Shown piece after piece: positions 47,570 through 56,796 of a stretch of DNA of 64,000 bases. The position numbers were made by a program, and so were the translations under genes. Location: assembly GCF_015277855.1 (NCBI RefSeq), contig NZ_CP063812.1:1860001-1924000 (forward strand), read 5' to 3'. Position 1 is the stretch's first letter, and each line of letters starts with the position of its first letter. Below the pieces are notes generated by a model, which was not told the origin of the DNA, made no database searches, and was given only the letters and a program-made list of their open reading frames with translations. Origin of the DNA: Microbacterium cremeum. GTDB taxonomy: Bacteria; Actinomycetota; Actinomycetes; Actinomycetales; Microbacteriaceae.

Positions 47570-47831
47570 GCGAACGCCTCCGCTTTTCCAGCCCGGCACA
47601 TGGCTGCGTGGGTCCCGCCGGGCTCATGGCTGTCGATCCTGCCTGTGCGCCCCATGGTGTCACAGCGGATCGCGTGCGCCGGGAATATCCGGCGCGTGCC
47701 GCGAGTTTCACGGGAACGCACGCCGCGGCCCGTCCAGATCGCATTTGCCAAAAGGGATGCGGTCGTGCAAACTATCGCCGCCCGCAAGGGCGAGCGCATC
47801 CCGCGATACCCGGAAGTTGAGATCTTCACGA

Positions 47832-48125
47832 ATGGCCACCGATTACGACGCCCCCCGTAAGACCGAGGACGACAGCGAGTCGATCGAGGCTCTCAAGGAG
47901 CGCGTTCCCGACAAGCTCTCGGGCTCGGTCGATGTGGAGGACGCCGACAACCCGTCCGGCTTCGAGCTGCCGGGAGCCGACCTGTCGGACCTCGAGCTCG
48001 ACGTCGTCGTGCTGCCGCCTCAGGAGGATGAGTTCACCTGTTCGAACTGCTTCCTCGTGAAGCACCGTTCGCAGCTCGACCACGACACCGCCGACGGGCC
48101 TATCTGCTCGGAGTGCTCCGCGTAG
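47832..48125 (+). CDS. DUF4193 domain-containing protein
   Basis: The 97-aa acidic protein starts MATDYDAPRKTEDDSESIEA and ends with a zinc site, CSNCFLVKHRSQLDHD then ICSECSA. It is a conserved small actinobacterial protein of unknown role, always near dut and sigA. Its last 26 bp overlap the end of the DUF3093 gene on the other strand. Confidence 0.88.
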   Translation: MATDYDAPRKTEDDSESIEALKERVPDKLSGSVDVEDADNPSGFELPGADLSDLELDVVVLPPQEDEFTCSNCFLVKHRSQLDHDTADGPICSECSA

Positions 48126-48603
48126 CCTGAGCCTGCCGCACCGCGGCAGCGAGCCGGTCCGGCGTCCGCGAGGAGATCACCCACGCGGTCGTCGGATCGT
48201 CCGGGTCGGTCAGCGGGATCACGACCACTCCGTCGATCCCTCCCCGGATGAGATGCCACGAACGCGGGTCCAGCCCGGCTCCTCGCGCGTGCCGCGCGTC
48301 ATCGCCCACGTGGACCTGCGGGTCGCCGAGATGGCGGACGTCGATGTGAGCGCGTCCGGCCCGCAGCTCACCGTCACGGACGGCGACGACGGGCGCCGCG
48401 GCGACCAGCAGCGCGATCGCGAGGACGCCGACGGCTCCGCCGACGAGCAGCGCGGCGGTCGCGTCGACGGGGGTGAACACGAGAGCCGCCATCGGGGCGG
48501 CGACGGCGGCCGCGACGAGGATCCACAGGGAGGGCCCGAGCCGCTCTCGATAGCCGGGTGTCCGGGCGTTCGCCGCCCTGGTACTGCGCGCTGTCTTCTG
48601 CAT
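48100..48603 (-). CDS. DUF3093 domain-containing membrane protein
   Basis: The 167-aa protein begins with a basic tail followed by RERLGPSLWILVAAAVAAPM and a second hydrophobic segment (residues about 45-70). A cytosolic domain with DPRSWHLIRGGIDGVVVIPLTDPDDPTTAWVISSR follows. This is the conserved actinobacterial DUF3093 family of unknown role. It is divergent from dut with only 12 bp between start codons, so their promoters must overlap the coding ends. Confidence 0.85.
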   Translation of the reverse strand: MQKTARSTRAANARTPGYRERLGPSLWILVAAAVAAPMAALVFTPVDATAALLVGGAVGVLAIALLVAAAPVVAVRDGELRAGRAHIDVRHLGDPQVHVGDDARHARGAGLDPRSWHLIRGGIDGVVVIPLTDPDDPTTAWVISSRTPDRLAAAVRQAQATRSTPSR

Positions 48604-48615
48604 TACCCTCGTTGG

Positions 48616-49077
48616 GTGACTGAAACGGTGGACGTCCCCATTATCTCCCCCGACGTTCCGGTGTACGCGCACCCCGGGGACGCCGGCGCCGACCTCGTCG
48701 CCGCGGAGGCGGTGCGCCTGGAGCCCGGCCGTCGCGCGATGGTGGGCACCGGCGTGCGGATCGCACTGCCCGACGGCTACGTCGCTTTCGTGGTCCCGCG
48801 CAGCGGCCTGGCCGCCAAGCACGGCATCACCGTGGTGAACGCCCCCGGCACCGTCGACGCCGGCTACCGCGGCGAGATCAAGGTCATCCTCCTGAACACC
48901 GACCCCGAGCATGCGCATGACATCGCCGTCGGGGACCGCATCGCCCAGCTCATCGTCATGCCGGTGCCGCGTGCCCGCTTCATCCCCGTGGAGGCGCTCC
49001 CCGACAGCGCCCGGGGCGAGGGCGGCTTCGGCTCGACCGGCTACCAGAAGCACGACAAGGACGGAATCCTCGCATGA
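48616..49077 (+). CDS. dut: dUTP diphosphatase
   Basis: Trimeric dUTPase that removes dUTP and makes dUMP. The 153-aa chain shows all five motifs: AGADLVAAE, PRSGLAAKHGI, NAPGTVDAGYRGEIKV, GDRIAQLIV and RGEGGFGSTG. The GTG start lies 6 bases after TACCCT, suggesting a leaderless mRNA. It overlaps the DUF3710 gene by ATGA. Confidence 0.95.
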   Translation: MTETVDVPIISPDVPVYAHPGDAGADLVAAEAVRLEPGRRAMVGTGVRIALPDGYVAFVVPRSGLAAKHGITVVNAPGTVDAGYRGEIKVILLNTDPEHAHDIAVGDRIAQLIVMPVPRARFIPVEALPDSARGEGGFGSTGYQKHDKDGILA

Positions 49078-49673
49078 CCGACCCCACCTCCGCAGACGGG
49101 CCGCGCAAGGTCGCGCCCCTCGACCGCGAGACCGACGGACCCTTCGACGAATCCGAGGCGAACCCGGTCCGGCCCTACATCGACCTCGGCGGCATCAAGA
49201 TCCTGCCTCGCGAGGGACTCAACCTGCGCCTCGAGGTGGAGGAGCAGACCAAGCGCATCGTCGCGGTGGGTCTCGACTACGCCGGCTCGACGCTGCAGGT
49301 GCAGCCGTTCGCGGCGCCGCGCTCGGCGGGCCTGTGGGACGAGACGCGCGAGCAGATCCGCCAGCAGGTCCGCCAGCAGGGCGGGCGCGTCGAGGAGCGC
49401 GAGGGTCCGCTCGGTCCCGAGCTGCTCGCCGAGGTGCCTGTCGTCGCCGGGCCCGAAGGCACGGCGGGGAAGCGGCTCGCCCGCTTCGTCGGGGTCGACG
49501 GACCCCGCTGGTTCCTCCGCGGCGTGATCGGCGGTGCCGCGACGAGCGACGTCGAGGCCGCCGCGAAGGTCGAGGAGCTGTTCCGCTCGATCGTGGTGGT
49601 GCGCGGAGGCTCGCCGATGCCTCCGCGCGACCTCATCCCGCTGCGCATGCCCGCGACTCCCGGCGTCGCATGA
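49074..49673 (+). CDS. DUF3710 domain-containing protein
   Basis: The 199-aa soluble protein has the family core YIDLGGIKILPREGLNLRLE and GPRWFLRGVIGGAATSD. Its function is unknown, but it nearly always follows dut in actinobacteria. It overlaps dut and DUF3159 by ATGA on both sides, so the three are translated as a unit. Confidence 0.88.
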   Translation: MTDPTSADGPRKVAPLDRETDGPFDESEANPVRPYIDLGGIKILPREGLNLRLEVEEQTKRIVAVGLDYAGSTLQVQPFAAPRSAGLWDETREQIRQQVRQQGGRVEEREGPLGPELLAEVPVVAGPEGTAGKRLARFVGVDGPRWFLRGVIGGAATSDVEAAAKVEELFRSIVVVRGGSPMPPRDLIPLRMPATPGVA

Positions 49674-50437
49674 GCGACGACGCCCGACCCGGCGGGGCCG
49701 AGAACGGGGCGGATGCCTCGGACGCGGCATCCGCCCCGCTCACGCCGCCTGCGGCCGAGCCCAGCGCGCCGGACGTCCTGGGCGCGGCGCTGGGCAGCGC
49801 CGCCCGCCGTGCGGGACTGGACCCGGCCGAGGGGAAGAGCACGAGGCACGTCGTGTGGTCCGCGATGGGCGGCTGGCGCGGCATCCTCGAATCCGTCCTC
49901 CCGAGCCTCGCGTTCGTGCTCCTGTTCACGTTCACCCGTGAGCTGGTGCTCTCGCTCGGCGTCTCGGTGGGTCTCGCCGCGGTATTCACGATCGTGCGCC
50001 TCGTGCAGCGGCAGCCCGTCAGCGCGGCTCTCGGCGGGCTGATCGCGACCGTCGCCGCCGCCGCACTCGCGCTGTGGACGGGACGTGCCGAAGACAACTT
50101 CGTCTGGGGCTTCCTCACCAACGGCGTCTACGGCACCGCCTTCCTGGTCTCGGCGCTGGTCGGCTGGCCGTTGATCGGGCTCGCCGTCGGCTTCCTGATG
50201 GGGGAGGGGACGCGCTGGCGCACCGACAAGCGCAAGCGCCGGGCGTTCTTCTGGCTGTCGATCGCGTGGGCCGGGCTGTTCGCCGCTCGGCTCCTCGTGC
50301 AGCTGCCGCTGTACTTCGCGGGTGACGTGACCGCCCTCGGCACGCTCAAGCTCGTAATGGGTCTCCCGCTGTTCGCGCCGCTCGTCGCGGTCACGTGGCT
50401 CGCCGTGCGTGCGCTCTATCCTGCGCCGCAGAAGTGA
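49670..50437 (+). CDS. DUF3159 domain-containing membrane protein
   Basis: After a 60-residue charged tail, the 255-aa protein has about five to six membrane segments beginning ILESVLPSLAFVLLFTFTR, with KRKRRAFFWLSIAWAGLFAARLLVQLPLYF later. These match DUF3159, a conserved actinobacterial membrane family of unknown role downstream of dut. It is the last gene of the dut unit; an AT-rich palindrome follows at once. Confidence 0.85.
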   Translation: MSDDARPGGAENGADASDAASAPLTPPAAEPSAPDVLGAALGSAARRAGLDPAEGKSTRHVVWSAMGGWRGILESVLPSLAFVLLFTFTRELVLSLGVSVGLAAVFTIVRLVQRQPVSAALGGLIATVAAAALALWTGRAEDNFVWGFLTNGVYGTAFLVSALVGWPLIGLAVGFLMGEGTRWRTDKRKRRAFFWLSIAWAGLFAARLLVQLPLYFAGDVTALGTLKLVMGLPLFAPLVAVTWLAVRALYPAPQK

Positions 50438-50440
50438 TAC

Positions 50441-50464
50441 ATTTATCTTGATATCGAGATAAAT
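50441..50464. promoter_or_regulatory. AT-rich palindrome upstream of acnA
   Basis: A 24-bp near-perfect palindrome has arms ATTTATCT and AGATAAAT around TGATATCG. It stands out from the high-GC surroundings and lies 109 bp before the acnA GTG, so it is probably an operator. The binding protein is not identifiable. Confidence 0.55.
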
Positions 50465-50478
50465 TCTCCCTGCTGCGA

Positions 50479-50497
50479 TTAGGTTGGCCTCACTAGC
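50479..50497 (+). promoter_or_regulatory. weak iron-box-like sequence before acnA
   Basis: TTAGGTTGGCCTCACTAGC matches about 13 of 19 DtxR/IdeR consensus positions, with the left half perfect and the right half poor. Aconitase is an iron-sulfur enzyme, so iron control would make sense. Half-site quality keeps confidence low. Confidence 0.3.
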
Positions 50498-50572
50498 CGA
50501 GGGCCCCGGAGCGGGGGAAGATGGGGATGCCGGGCTCCCGGCCCGCTCCCGCCGCCGACGAAGGAGACAGAC

Positions 50573-53425
50573 GTGTCCACGGTTGACAGCTTCGGTGCCA
50601 AGAGCACCCTGACGGTCGGCAGCACCGACTACGAGATCTTCCGCATCGACACCGTCGAAGGCTACGAGAAGCTTCCGTTCAGCCTGAAGGTGCTGCTCGA
50701 GAACCTGCTTCGCACCGAGGACGGCGCGAACGTGACGAAGGAGCAGATCCAGGCGCTCGGCTCGTGGGATCCGGATGCCCAGCCCGACACCGAGATCCAG
50801 TTCACGCCCGCGCGCGTCGTGATGCAGGACTTCACCGGCGTGCCCTGCATCGTCGACCTCGCGACGATGCGCGAGGCGGTCACCGCGCTCGGCGGCGACC
50901 CGAACCGCATCAACCCGCTCTCGCCCGCCGAGATGGTCATCGACCACTCCGTCATCGCCGACCTGTTCGGCCGCGAGGACGCCCTCGAGCGCAACGTCGA
51001 GATCGAATACGAGCGCAACGGCGAGCGGTACCAGTTCCTCCGCTGGGGCCAGACCGCCTTCAACGACTTCAAGGTCGTGCCCCCGGGCACCGGAATCGTG
51101 CACCAGGTGAACATCGAGCACCTGGCCAAGGTGGTCTACGACCGGGTCTCGACCAGCCCGGCCACCGGCGAGAGCGTGCTGCGCGCCTACCCCGACACGT
51201 GCGTCGGCACCGACTCGCACACCACCATGGTCAACGGCCTCGGCGTGCTCGGGTGGGGCGTCGGCGGCATCGAGGCCGAGGCGGCCATGCTCGGCCAGCC
51301 GGTCTCGATGCTCATCCCGCGCGTCGTGGGCTTCAAGCTCACCGGCGAGATCCCGGCCGGCGTGACCGCGACCGACGTCGTGCTCACGATCACCGACATG
51401 CTGCGCCAGCACGGCGTCGTCGGCAAGTTCGTCGAGTTCTACGGCGAGGGCGTCGCGTCGGTCCCGCTGGCGAACCGGGCGACGATCGGCAACATGAGCC
51501 CCGAGTTCGGCTCGACCGCCGCGATCTTCCCCATCGACGACGTCACCATCGCCTACCTCCGTCTGACGGGCCGGAGCGAGCAGAGCCTCGCCCTCGTCGA
51601 GGCGTACGCGAAGGAACAGCGCCTGTGGCACGACCCCGCGGTCGAGCCGGTGTTCAGCGAGTACATGGAGCTGGATCTGTCGACCGTCGTGCCCTCCATC
51701 GCCGGTCCGAAGCGCCCGCAGGACCGGATCCGGCTGTCCGATGCCAAGTCGCAGTTCGAGCAGGACATCCTCAACTACGCCAACGCCACCGAGTCCACCT
51801 CGATCGTCGACCTGGAGTCGAAGCACTCCTTCCCGGCGTCGGACCCGGGCGCGGTTCCCGGTGAGGAGGAGCCCGTCACCCGCACGGTGCACATCGCCAG
51901 CGGCGGACCTGCCGCAGCGTCCAAGCCCGTCACGGTCACGCCGGAGGACGGCAGCCCGTACACCATCGACAACGGCGCCGTCACGATCGCGGCGATCACG
52001 TCGTGCACGAACACCTCCAACCCGTCCGTGATGCTGGCGGCCGGACTTCTCGCCCGCAACGCGGTGAAGAAGGGGCTCAAGGCGAAGCCGTGGGTGAAGA
52101 CCACGCTCGCACCGGGATCCAAGGTCGTCACCGACTACTACGAGCGGGCCGGGCTGACCAAGGATCTCGAGGATCTCGGGTTCTACACCGTGGGCTACGG
52201 CTGCACGACCTGCATCGGCAACTCGGGCCCGCTGATCGAGGAGGTCTCTGCCGCCGTGCAGCAGAACGACCTCGCCGTCACGGCGGTCCTCTCGGGCAAT
52301 CGCAACTTCGAGGGGCGCATCAACCCCGACGTGAAGATGAACTACCTCGCGAGCCCGCCGCTGGTGATCGCGTACTCGCTCGCCGGCTCGATGCACTTCG
52401 ACTTCGAGACCGACCCGCTGGGCCAGGACCAGGACGGCAACGACGTCTTCTTGAAGGACATCTGGCCCGACGCGGCGGAGGTCCAGGCCACCATCGACTC
52501 GTCGATCAGCGAGGACATGTTCACCAAGCAGTACGCCACCGTGTTCGAGGGTGACGAGCGCTGGAAGAACCTGCCGACGCCGACCGGTCCCGTCTTCGAG
52601 TGGGATGACCACTCGACCTACGTGCGCAAGGCACCGTACTTCGACGGCATGACCATGGAGCTGACTCCGGTCCAGGACATCACCGGCGCGCGCGTGATGG
52701 CGACGCTGGGCGACTCGGTCACCACCGACCACATCTCGCCCGCCGGCAACATCAAGGCGGGAACCCCCGCCGCGCAGTACCTCACCGAGCACGGCGTCGC
52801 GCAGAAGGACTTCAACTCCTACGGCTCCCGCCGCGGCAACCACGAGGTCATGATCCGCGGTACGTTCGCGAACATCCGCCTGAAGAACGAGCTCGTGGCG
52901 GCCGTCAACGACGGCCAGATCGTCGAGGGCGGCTACACGCGGGACTTCACGCAGGAGGGCGGCCCGCAGTCGTACATCTACGACGCGAGCATGAACTACC
53001 AGGCGCAGGGCACCCCGCTCGTCGTCTTCGGCGGCAAGGAGTACGGTTCGGGCTCGTCGCGCGACTGGGCCGCCAAGGGCACGAGCCTCCTGGGCGTCAA
53101 GGCGGTCATCACCGAGAGCTTCGAGCGCATCCACCGGTCGAACCTCATCGGCATGGGCGTCGTGCCGCTGCAGTTCCCCGCCGGTCAGAGCTGGAAGTCC
53201 CTCGGCCTCGACGGCACCGAGATCGTCTCGATCGAGGGGCTCGAGCAGCTGAACGAGGGCGTCACGCCCAAGACCGTGCGGGTCACCGCGGAGCCCAGCG
53301 AGTTCTCGTCGGCGGGCAAGCAGACCGTCGTCTTCGACGCGGTCGTCCGCATCGACACGCCCGGTGAGGCCGACTACTACCGCAACGGCGGCATCCTGCA
53401 GTACGTGCTGCGCTCGCTGGTCTGA
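50573..53425 (+). CDS. acnA: aconitate hydratase A
   Basis: TCA-cycle aconitase with a 4Fe-4S cluster; 950 aa is the full AcnA/IRP-type length. Cluster cysteines are in [13 protein letters not shown] and [13 protein letters not shown]. The mobile swivel domain has [27 protein letters not shown]. The GTG follows AAGGAGACAGAC, a strong ribosome site. Regulation is probably complex, with two upstream operator-like sites. It ends at a 30-bp perfect palindrome. Confidence 0.96.
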   Translation: MSTVDSFGAKSTLTVGSTDYEIFRIDTVEGYEKLPFSLKVLLENLLRTEDGANVTKEQIQALGSWDPDAQPDTEIQFTPARVVMQDFTGVPCIVDLATMREAVTALGGDPNRINPLSPAEMVIDHSVIADLFGREDALERNVEIEYERNGERYQFLRWGQTAFNDFKVVPPGTGIVHQVNIEHLAKVVYDRVSTSPATGESVLRAYPDTCVGTDSHTTMVNGLGVLGWGVGGIEAEAAMLGQPVSMLIPRVVGFKLTGEIPAGVTATDVVLTITDMLRQHGVVGKFVEFYGEGVASVPLANRATIGNMSPEFGSTAAIFPIDDVTIAYLRLTGRSEQSLALVEAYAKEQRLWHDPAVEPVFSEYMELDLSTVVPSIAGPKRPQDRIRLSDAKSQFEQDILNYANATESTSIVDLESKHSFPASDPGAVPGEEEPVTRTVHIASGGPAAASKPVTVTPEDGSPYTIDNGAVTIAAITSCTNTSNPSVMLAAGLLARNAVKKGLKAKPWVKTTLAPGSKVVTDYYERAGLTKDLEDLGFYTVGYGCTTCIGNSGPLIEEVSAAVQQNDLAVTAVLSGNRNFEGRINPDVKMNYLASPPLVIAYSLAGSMHFDFETDPLGQDQDGNDVFLKDIWPDAAEVQATIDSSISEDMFTKQYATVFEGDERWKNLPTPTGPVFEWDDHSTYVRKAPYFDGMTMELTPVQDITGARVMATLGDSVTTDHISPAGNIKAGTPAAQYLTEHGVAQKDFNSYGSRRGNHEVMIRGTFANIRLKNELVAAVNDGQIVEGGYTRDFTQEGGPQSYIYDASMNYQAQGTPLVVFGGKEYGSGSSRDWAAKGTSLLGVKAVITESFERIHRSNLIGMGVVPLQFPAGQSWKSLGLDGTEIVSIEGLEQLNEGVTPKTVRVTAEPSEFSSAGKQTVVFDAVVRIDTPGEADYYRNGGILQYVLRSLV

Positions 53426-53437
53426 CAGCGGATTCAC

Positions 53438-53467
53438 GGGGACCGGATGCCGCGGCATCCGGTCCCC
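53438..53467. terminator. terminator after acnA
   Basis: A perfect 30-bp palindrome, GGGGACCGGATGCC-GC-GGCATCCGGTCCCC, lies 13 bp after the acnA stop and carries the GGATGCC core typical of this genome. Confidence 0.85.
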
Positions 53468-53482
53468 TCTCCGTGGCCCGGG

Positions 53483-53488
53483 TAGACT
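53483..53488 (+). promoter_or_regulatory. -10 box of dxs
   Basis: TAGACT lies 35 bp upstream of the dxs ATG. It is the same -10 hexamer used by tRNA-Val and rnpB. Confidence 0.45.
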
Positions 53489-53523
53489 GGCTAGGCCCTC
53501 CCGGGGGCCGGAAAGGAGCGGGG

Positions 53524-55482
53524 ATGTCGCTGCTGTCGTCGATCACCGGACCCCGCGATCTCGACTCCCTCAGCGTCGAACAGCTCGAGGGGCTCGCCGA
53601 CGAGATCCGCGGATTCCTGGTCGAGAACGTGGCCCGTACCGGTGGTCATCTCGGCCCGAACCTCGGAGTCGTCGAGCTCACGATCGCGCTGCATCGGGTC
53701 TTCGACTCGCCGTCCGACCCCTTCATCTTCGACACCGGGCACCAGTCGTACGTGCACAAGCTCCTGACGGGGCGGCAGGACTTCGCGCGGCTGCGGCAGC
53801 GAGGCGGCCTGGCCGGCTACCCCCAGCGATCCGAGAGCCCGCACGACGTCGTCGAGTCCTCGCACGCCTCGAGCTCGCTCAGCTGGGCGGACGGCGTCTC
53901 GCGCGCGCTCACGCGCACCGGCCGGAAGGACCGGCACGTGGTCGCCGTCGTCGGCGACGGGGCGCTGACCGGCGGCATGACGTGGGAGGCCCTCAACAAC
54001 ATCTCGGACGACAACGACCGCAATCTGATCATCGTCGTCAACGACAACGGGCGTTCCTACGCGCCGACCATCGGCGGCATGGCCCGCTATCTCAATCGCG
54101 TGCGCACCGCGGATTCGTACCGCACGCTGCATCGCAGCTCCGACACGCTGTTCCGCAAGCTCGGACCCGCCGCGCGCGCGGTGTATCGCGGCGTCCGCGG
54201 CGGCACGCACGGATTCCTGTCGCGCTTCACGAACAACGCGGCCCTGTACTCCAACCTCGACATCAAGTACCTGGGCCCGGTGGACGGGCACGATCTGCCC
54301 GTTCTCATCGAGACGCTGGAGCTCGCGAAAGCATATGGCGCCCCGGTGATCGTCCACGCCATCACCGAGAAGGGCCGCGGCTATGCGCCGGCTCTCGAGG
54401 ACGAGGCCGACCAGTTCCACGCCGTCGGGAAGATCGATCCGGTCACCGGCGAAGCACTCGCGAGCGGCGGCGACACCACCTGGACCGACGTGTTCGCCGA
54501 CGAGCTCGTCGCGGTGGGCGAGGAGCACGGCGACGTGATCGCGATGACGGCCGCGATGCTGCGCCCGACCGGACTGCTCCCCTTCGCGCAGCGCTTCCCC
54601 GATCGGGTGTACGACGTGGGCATCGCCGAGCAGCACGCGGTCGCGTCCGCGGCCGGGCTGGCCTTCGGCGGCCTGCACCCGGTGGTCGCGATCTATGCGA
54701 CGTTCATGAACCGCGCGTTCGATCAGGTGCTCATGGATGTCGCGCTCCACCGCGCGGGAGTGACCTTCGTGCTGGACCGTGCCGGGGTGACAGGGCCCGA
54801 CGGCCCGAGCCACCACGGCATCTGGGATCTCGCGATGCTGCAGCTCGTGCCGAACATCCGCATCGCCGTCCCGCGCGACGAACCGCGCCTGCGGGAGGAA
54901 TTGCGCGAGGCCGTGTCCGTCGACGACGGCCCGACCGTGATCCGCTTCCCGAAGAACGGCGTCAGCGCGGAGCTTCCCGCTCTCGAGCGACTCGACGACG
55001 GGGTCGACGTGCTGCTGCGCTCGGACGCGCAGGACGTGCTGCTCGTCGGCATCGGTCCGATGGCGCACATCGCCGTCGATGTGGCCGGCCGCCTGCGTGC
55101 CCAGGGGATCGGCGCGACCGTCGTCGACCCGCGGTGGGTCGTGCCGGTGCGGCCGTCGATCGTCGAGCTCGCGGCATCCCACCGTCTCGTCATCACCATC
55201 GAGGACGGCATCCGCGTCGGCGGCATCGGCACGCGCGTGCGTCAGGTGCTGCGCGAAGCCGGTGTCGACACGGCCGTCGACGAGCTCGGGCTTCCCGACG
55301 AGTTCATCGATCACGCGAGCCGCGAGCAGATCCTCGAAGACGCCGGGCTCACCCCGGCCAAGATCGCTCAGGACGTCGTCGCCCAGGTGCTCGGCACCCG
55401 CATCCCGGTCGCGCGGGGAGCGCAGACGACCGAGATCCCGACGCTCCCGGACCTCGCCCGCGCGCGAGACGAGCGACGCTAG
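53524..55482 (+). CDS. dxs: 1-deoxy-D-xylulose-5-phosphate synthase
   Basis: First enzyme of the MEP isoprenoid pathway; it joins pyruvate and glyceraldehyde 3-phosphate with ThDP. The 652-aa chain has DTGHQSYVHKLLTGR, the ThDP motif GDGALTGGMTWEALNNI, GPVDGHD and the glutamate motif AEQHAVASAAGLAF. GAAAGGAGCGGGG precedes the ATG. Its stop overlaps the convergent membrane-protein gene by 4 bp. Confidence 0.95.
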   Translation: MSLLSSITGPRDLDSLSVEQLEGLADEIRGFLVENVARTGGHLGPNLGVVELTIALHRVFDSPSDPFIFDTGHQSYVHKLLTGRQDFARLRQRGGLAGYPQRSESPHDVVESSHASSSLSWADGVSRALTRTGRKDRHVVAVVGDGALTGGMTWEALNNISDDNDRNLIIVVNDNGRSYAPTIGGMARYLNRVRTADSYRTLHRSSDTLFRKLGPAARAVYRGVRGGTHGFLSRFTNNAALYSNLDIKYLGPVDGHDLPVLIETLELAKAYGAPVIVHAITEKGRGYAPALEDEADQFHAVGKIDPVTGEALASGGDTTWTDVFADELVAVGEEHGDVIAMTAAMLRPTGLLPFAQRFPDRVYDVGIAEQHAVASAAGLAFGGLHPVVAIYATFMNRAFDQVLMDVALHRAGVTFVLDRAGVTGPDGPSHHGIWDLAMLQLVPNIRIAVPRDEPRLREELREAVSVDDGPTVIRFPKNGVSAELPALERLDDGVDVLLRSDAQDVLLVGIGPMAHIAVDVAGRLRAQGIGATVVDPRWVVPVRPSIVELAASHRLVITIEDGIRVGGIGTRVRQVLREAGVDTAVDELGLPDEFIDHASREQILEDAGLTPAKIAQDVVAQVLGTRIPVARGAQTTEIPTLPDLARARDERR

Positions 55483-56027
55483 AGCGCGTCCTCCGCCGCC
55501 GCGTCGCGGTCGATGCGGGCTTTCCGCGTGCGTCCCGCCTCGACGCGTATGGAGTGGCGTACGGTCCACCCCCATCCGAGGGCGACAGCTGCTGCGGAGC
55601 ACGCTTGGACGATGACGGCGAGCCAGTGGGTCGGATCCCACGGACTCTGCACCGCGAGCTGGTAGACCGTCACGACGAGAGCACCGATCGCCGCACCGAG
55701 CAGCGCATAGCAGACGGCGTGCAGGACGAGCGAACGACGACGCCGCAGCATCCGCCCGAGGGCCCACGCAGCTCCGCAGCACAGCAGCGTGACAATGCCT
55801 GACACGATCAGCGCCACCGGGACCGCGTACAGGAGCACCACGAAGACGCCCGACCACCACGAGCCCCATATCGGCGACTGCGTCAGGGCCTGCAGGATCC
55901 CGAACGCCGCCGCGAAGAGCACATTGAACCAGAGCCACGCGGCGACCATTCCCCGAAGGAACTCGTCGGCGGTGAATGCCATGGGCTCAGCGTCGGTGCG
56001 GGGCGACGCCTCGTCGCCGCCGCTCAT
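55479..56027 (-). CDS. unrecognised four-helix membrane protein
   Basis: This 182-aa protein is unknown to me. It has four to five membrane segments, at about residues 27-48, 58-88, 100-125 and 132-155, separated by short loops, with an Arg-rich cluster RMLRRRR in the middle. Its ATG overlaps the stop of the TetR gene by 4 bp, so the regulator and membrane protein are translated together. It may be a regulated envelope or export component. Confidence 0.65.
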   Translation of the reverse strand: MSGGDEASPRTDAEPMAFTADEFLRGMVAAWLWFNVLFAAAFGILQALTQSPIWGSWWSGVFVVLLYAVPVALIVSGIVTLLCCGAAWALGRMLRRRRSLVLHAVCYALLGAAIGALVVTVYQLAVQSPWDPTHWLAVIVQACSAAAVALGWGWTVRHSIRVEAGRTRKARIDRDAAAEDAL

Positions 56028-56716
56028 GCCTTCACCTCCGCGAGGAGCTGCAGCAGCTCGCGGAGCGGTCCCCGCAGTCCGGGCACGCGCGACAGCGGCA
56101 GGGCGAGCCGCAGCAGCCGCAGGCCGCGATCGAGCAGCATCCTCGTGCGCCGCTGCCCGGGTGTGCGGTCGTAGACCCAGAACAGGGCGAGCAGCAGGTG
56201 GCCGAGCACGAGCGCGTGGGGGAGCAGCGTGCGGAACTCGTCGGGCAGTTGCGCCCCCGACGCACCCTCCACGGCCTCACGGAAGAGTCCTTCGACGATC
56301 TCGAGTGCCGGCGCGGACTCCTCGGCGAGCGGATTGATCGGCGATCGCGGCGACATCGCCGCCGACAGGAACTCCGGCGCCGACGCATGGAACGGCGTGA
56401 GCTGGTCGAGTCCCGTGGCGTAGACGACGCCGATCCGCTCGATGAGATCCGTGGCTGCCTCGAGCCGGGGCTCTGCCGCGGCTCGATGGCGCTCCTGCAC
56501 GTCGAGGTAGAGCTCCTGCACCAGGTGGTTCTTCGATGCGAAGTGGTAGTTCGTCGTGCCGACCGAGACGCCGGCCTCCTGGGCGATGAGCCGGATCGTG
56601 GTGGCGTCGTACCCGCGCTCCCGGAACGACCGGAGCGCGATGGTGCGCAGCTGCGCGCGGGTGCGCTCGCTCTTCGTGGGAGTGCGGCCGGGAATCGGAG
56701 CGTCCGAACTGAACAT
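56024..56716 (-). CDS. TetR family transcriptional regulator
   Basis: The 230-aa repressor has the TetR helix-turn-helix in RTIALRSFRERGYDATTIRL and IAQEAGVSVGTTNYHFASKN (residues about 23-62). The ligand domain is helical. A perfect 14-bp palindrome covers its start codon, which suggests autoregulation. Downstream it is coupled to a membrane protein. Upstream lie fadB/fadA-type genes, separated by a terminator, so control of beta-oxidation is possible but not shown. Confidence 0.85.
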   Translation of the reverse strand: MFSSDAPIPGRTPTKSERTRAQLRTIALRSFRERGYDATTIRLIAQEAGVSVGTTNYHFASKNHLVQELYLDVQERHRAAAEPRLEAATDLIERIGVVYATGLDQLTPFHASAPEFLSAAMSPRSPINPLAEESAPALEIVEGLFREAVEGASGAQLPDEFRTLLPHALVLGHLLLALFWVYDRTPGQRRTRMLLDRGLRLLRLALPLSRVPGLRGPLRELLQLLAEVKA

Positions 56717-56723
56717 GTTCAGA
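56710..56723. promoter_or_regulatory. perfect palindrome over the tetR start codon
   Basis: CTGAACATGTTCAG is a perfect 14-bp palindrome whose central CAT is the start codon on the minus strand. Binding by the TetR product would block its own translation start region. I found no second copy before the fad genes. Confidence 0.5.
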
Positions 56724-56742
56724 GCATAGCCGGATCCTACGA

Positions 56743-56777
56743 CGAAGGGCACGTCCTCCGGGAGGACGTGCCCTTCG
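56743..56777. terminator. terminator after the fadB-like gene
   Basis: CGAAGGGCACGTCCTC pairs perfectly over 16 bp with its complement across CGG, between the fadB-like stop and the tetR start. It isolates the two units. Confidence 0.8.
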
Positions 56778-56796
56778 CGACGGCGTCGCCGCCTCG

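Noticed and set aside
49277..53458. 1393-codon open frame antisense to acnA and the dut genes
   Set aside because: It is a shadow of high-GC third-position bias. Composition is Arg/Asp/Val-rich without motifs, and it overlaps well-supported genes throughout.
53364..55802. 812-codon plus-strand frame overlapping dxs
   Set aside because: Out-of-frame shadow of dxs, dominated by Arg and Ala; dxs itself has all family motifs.
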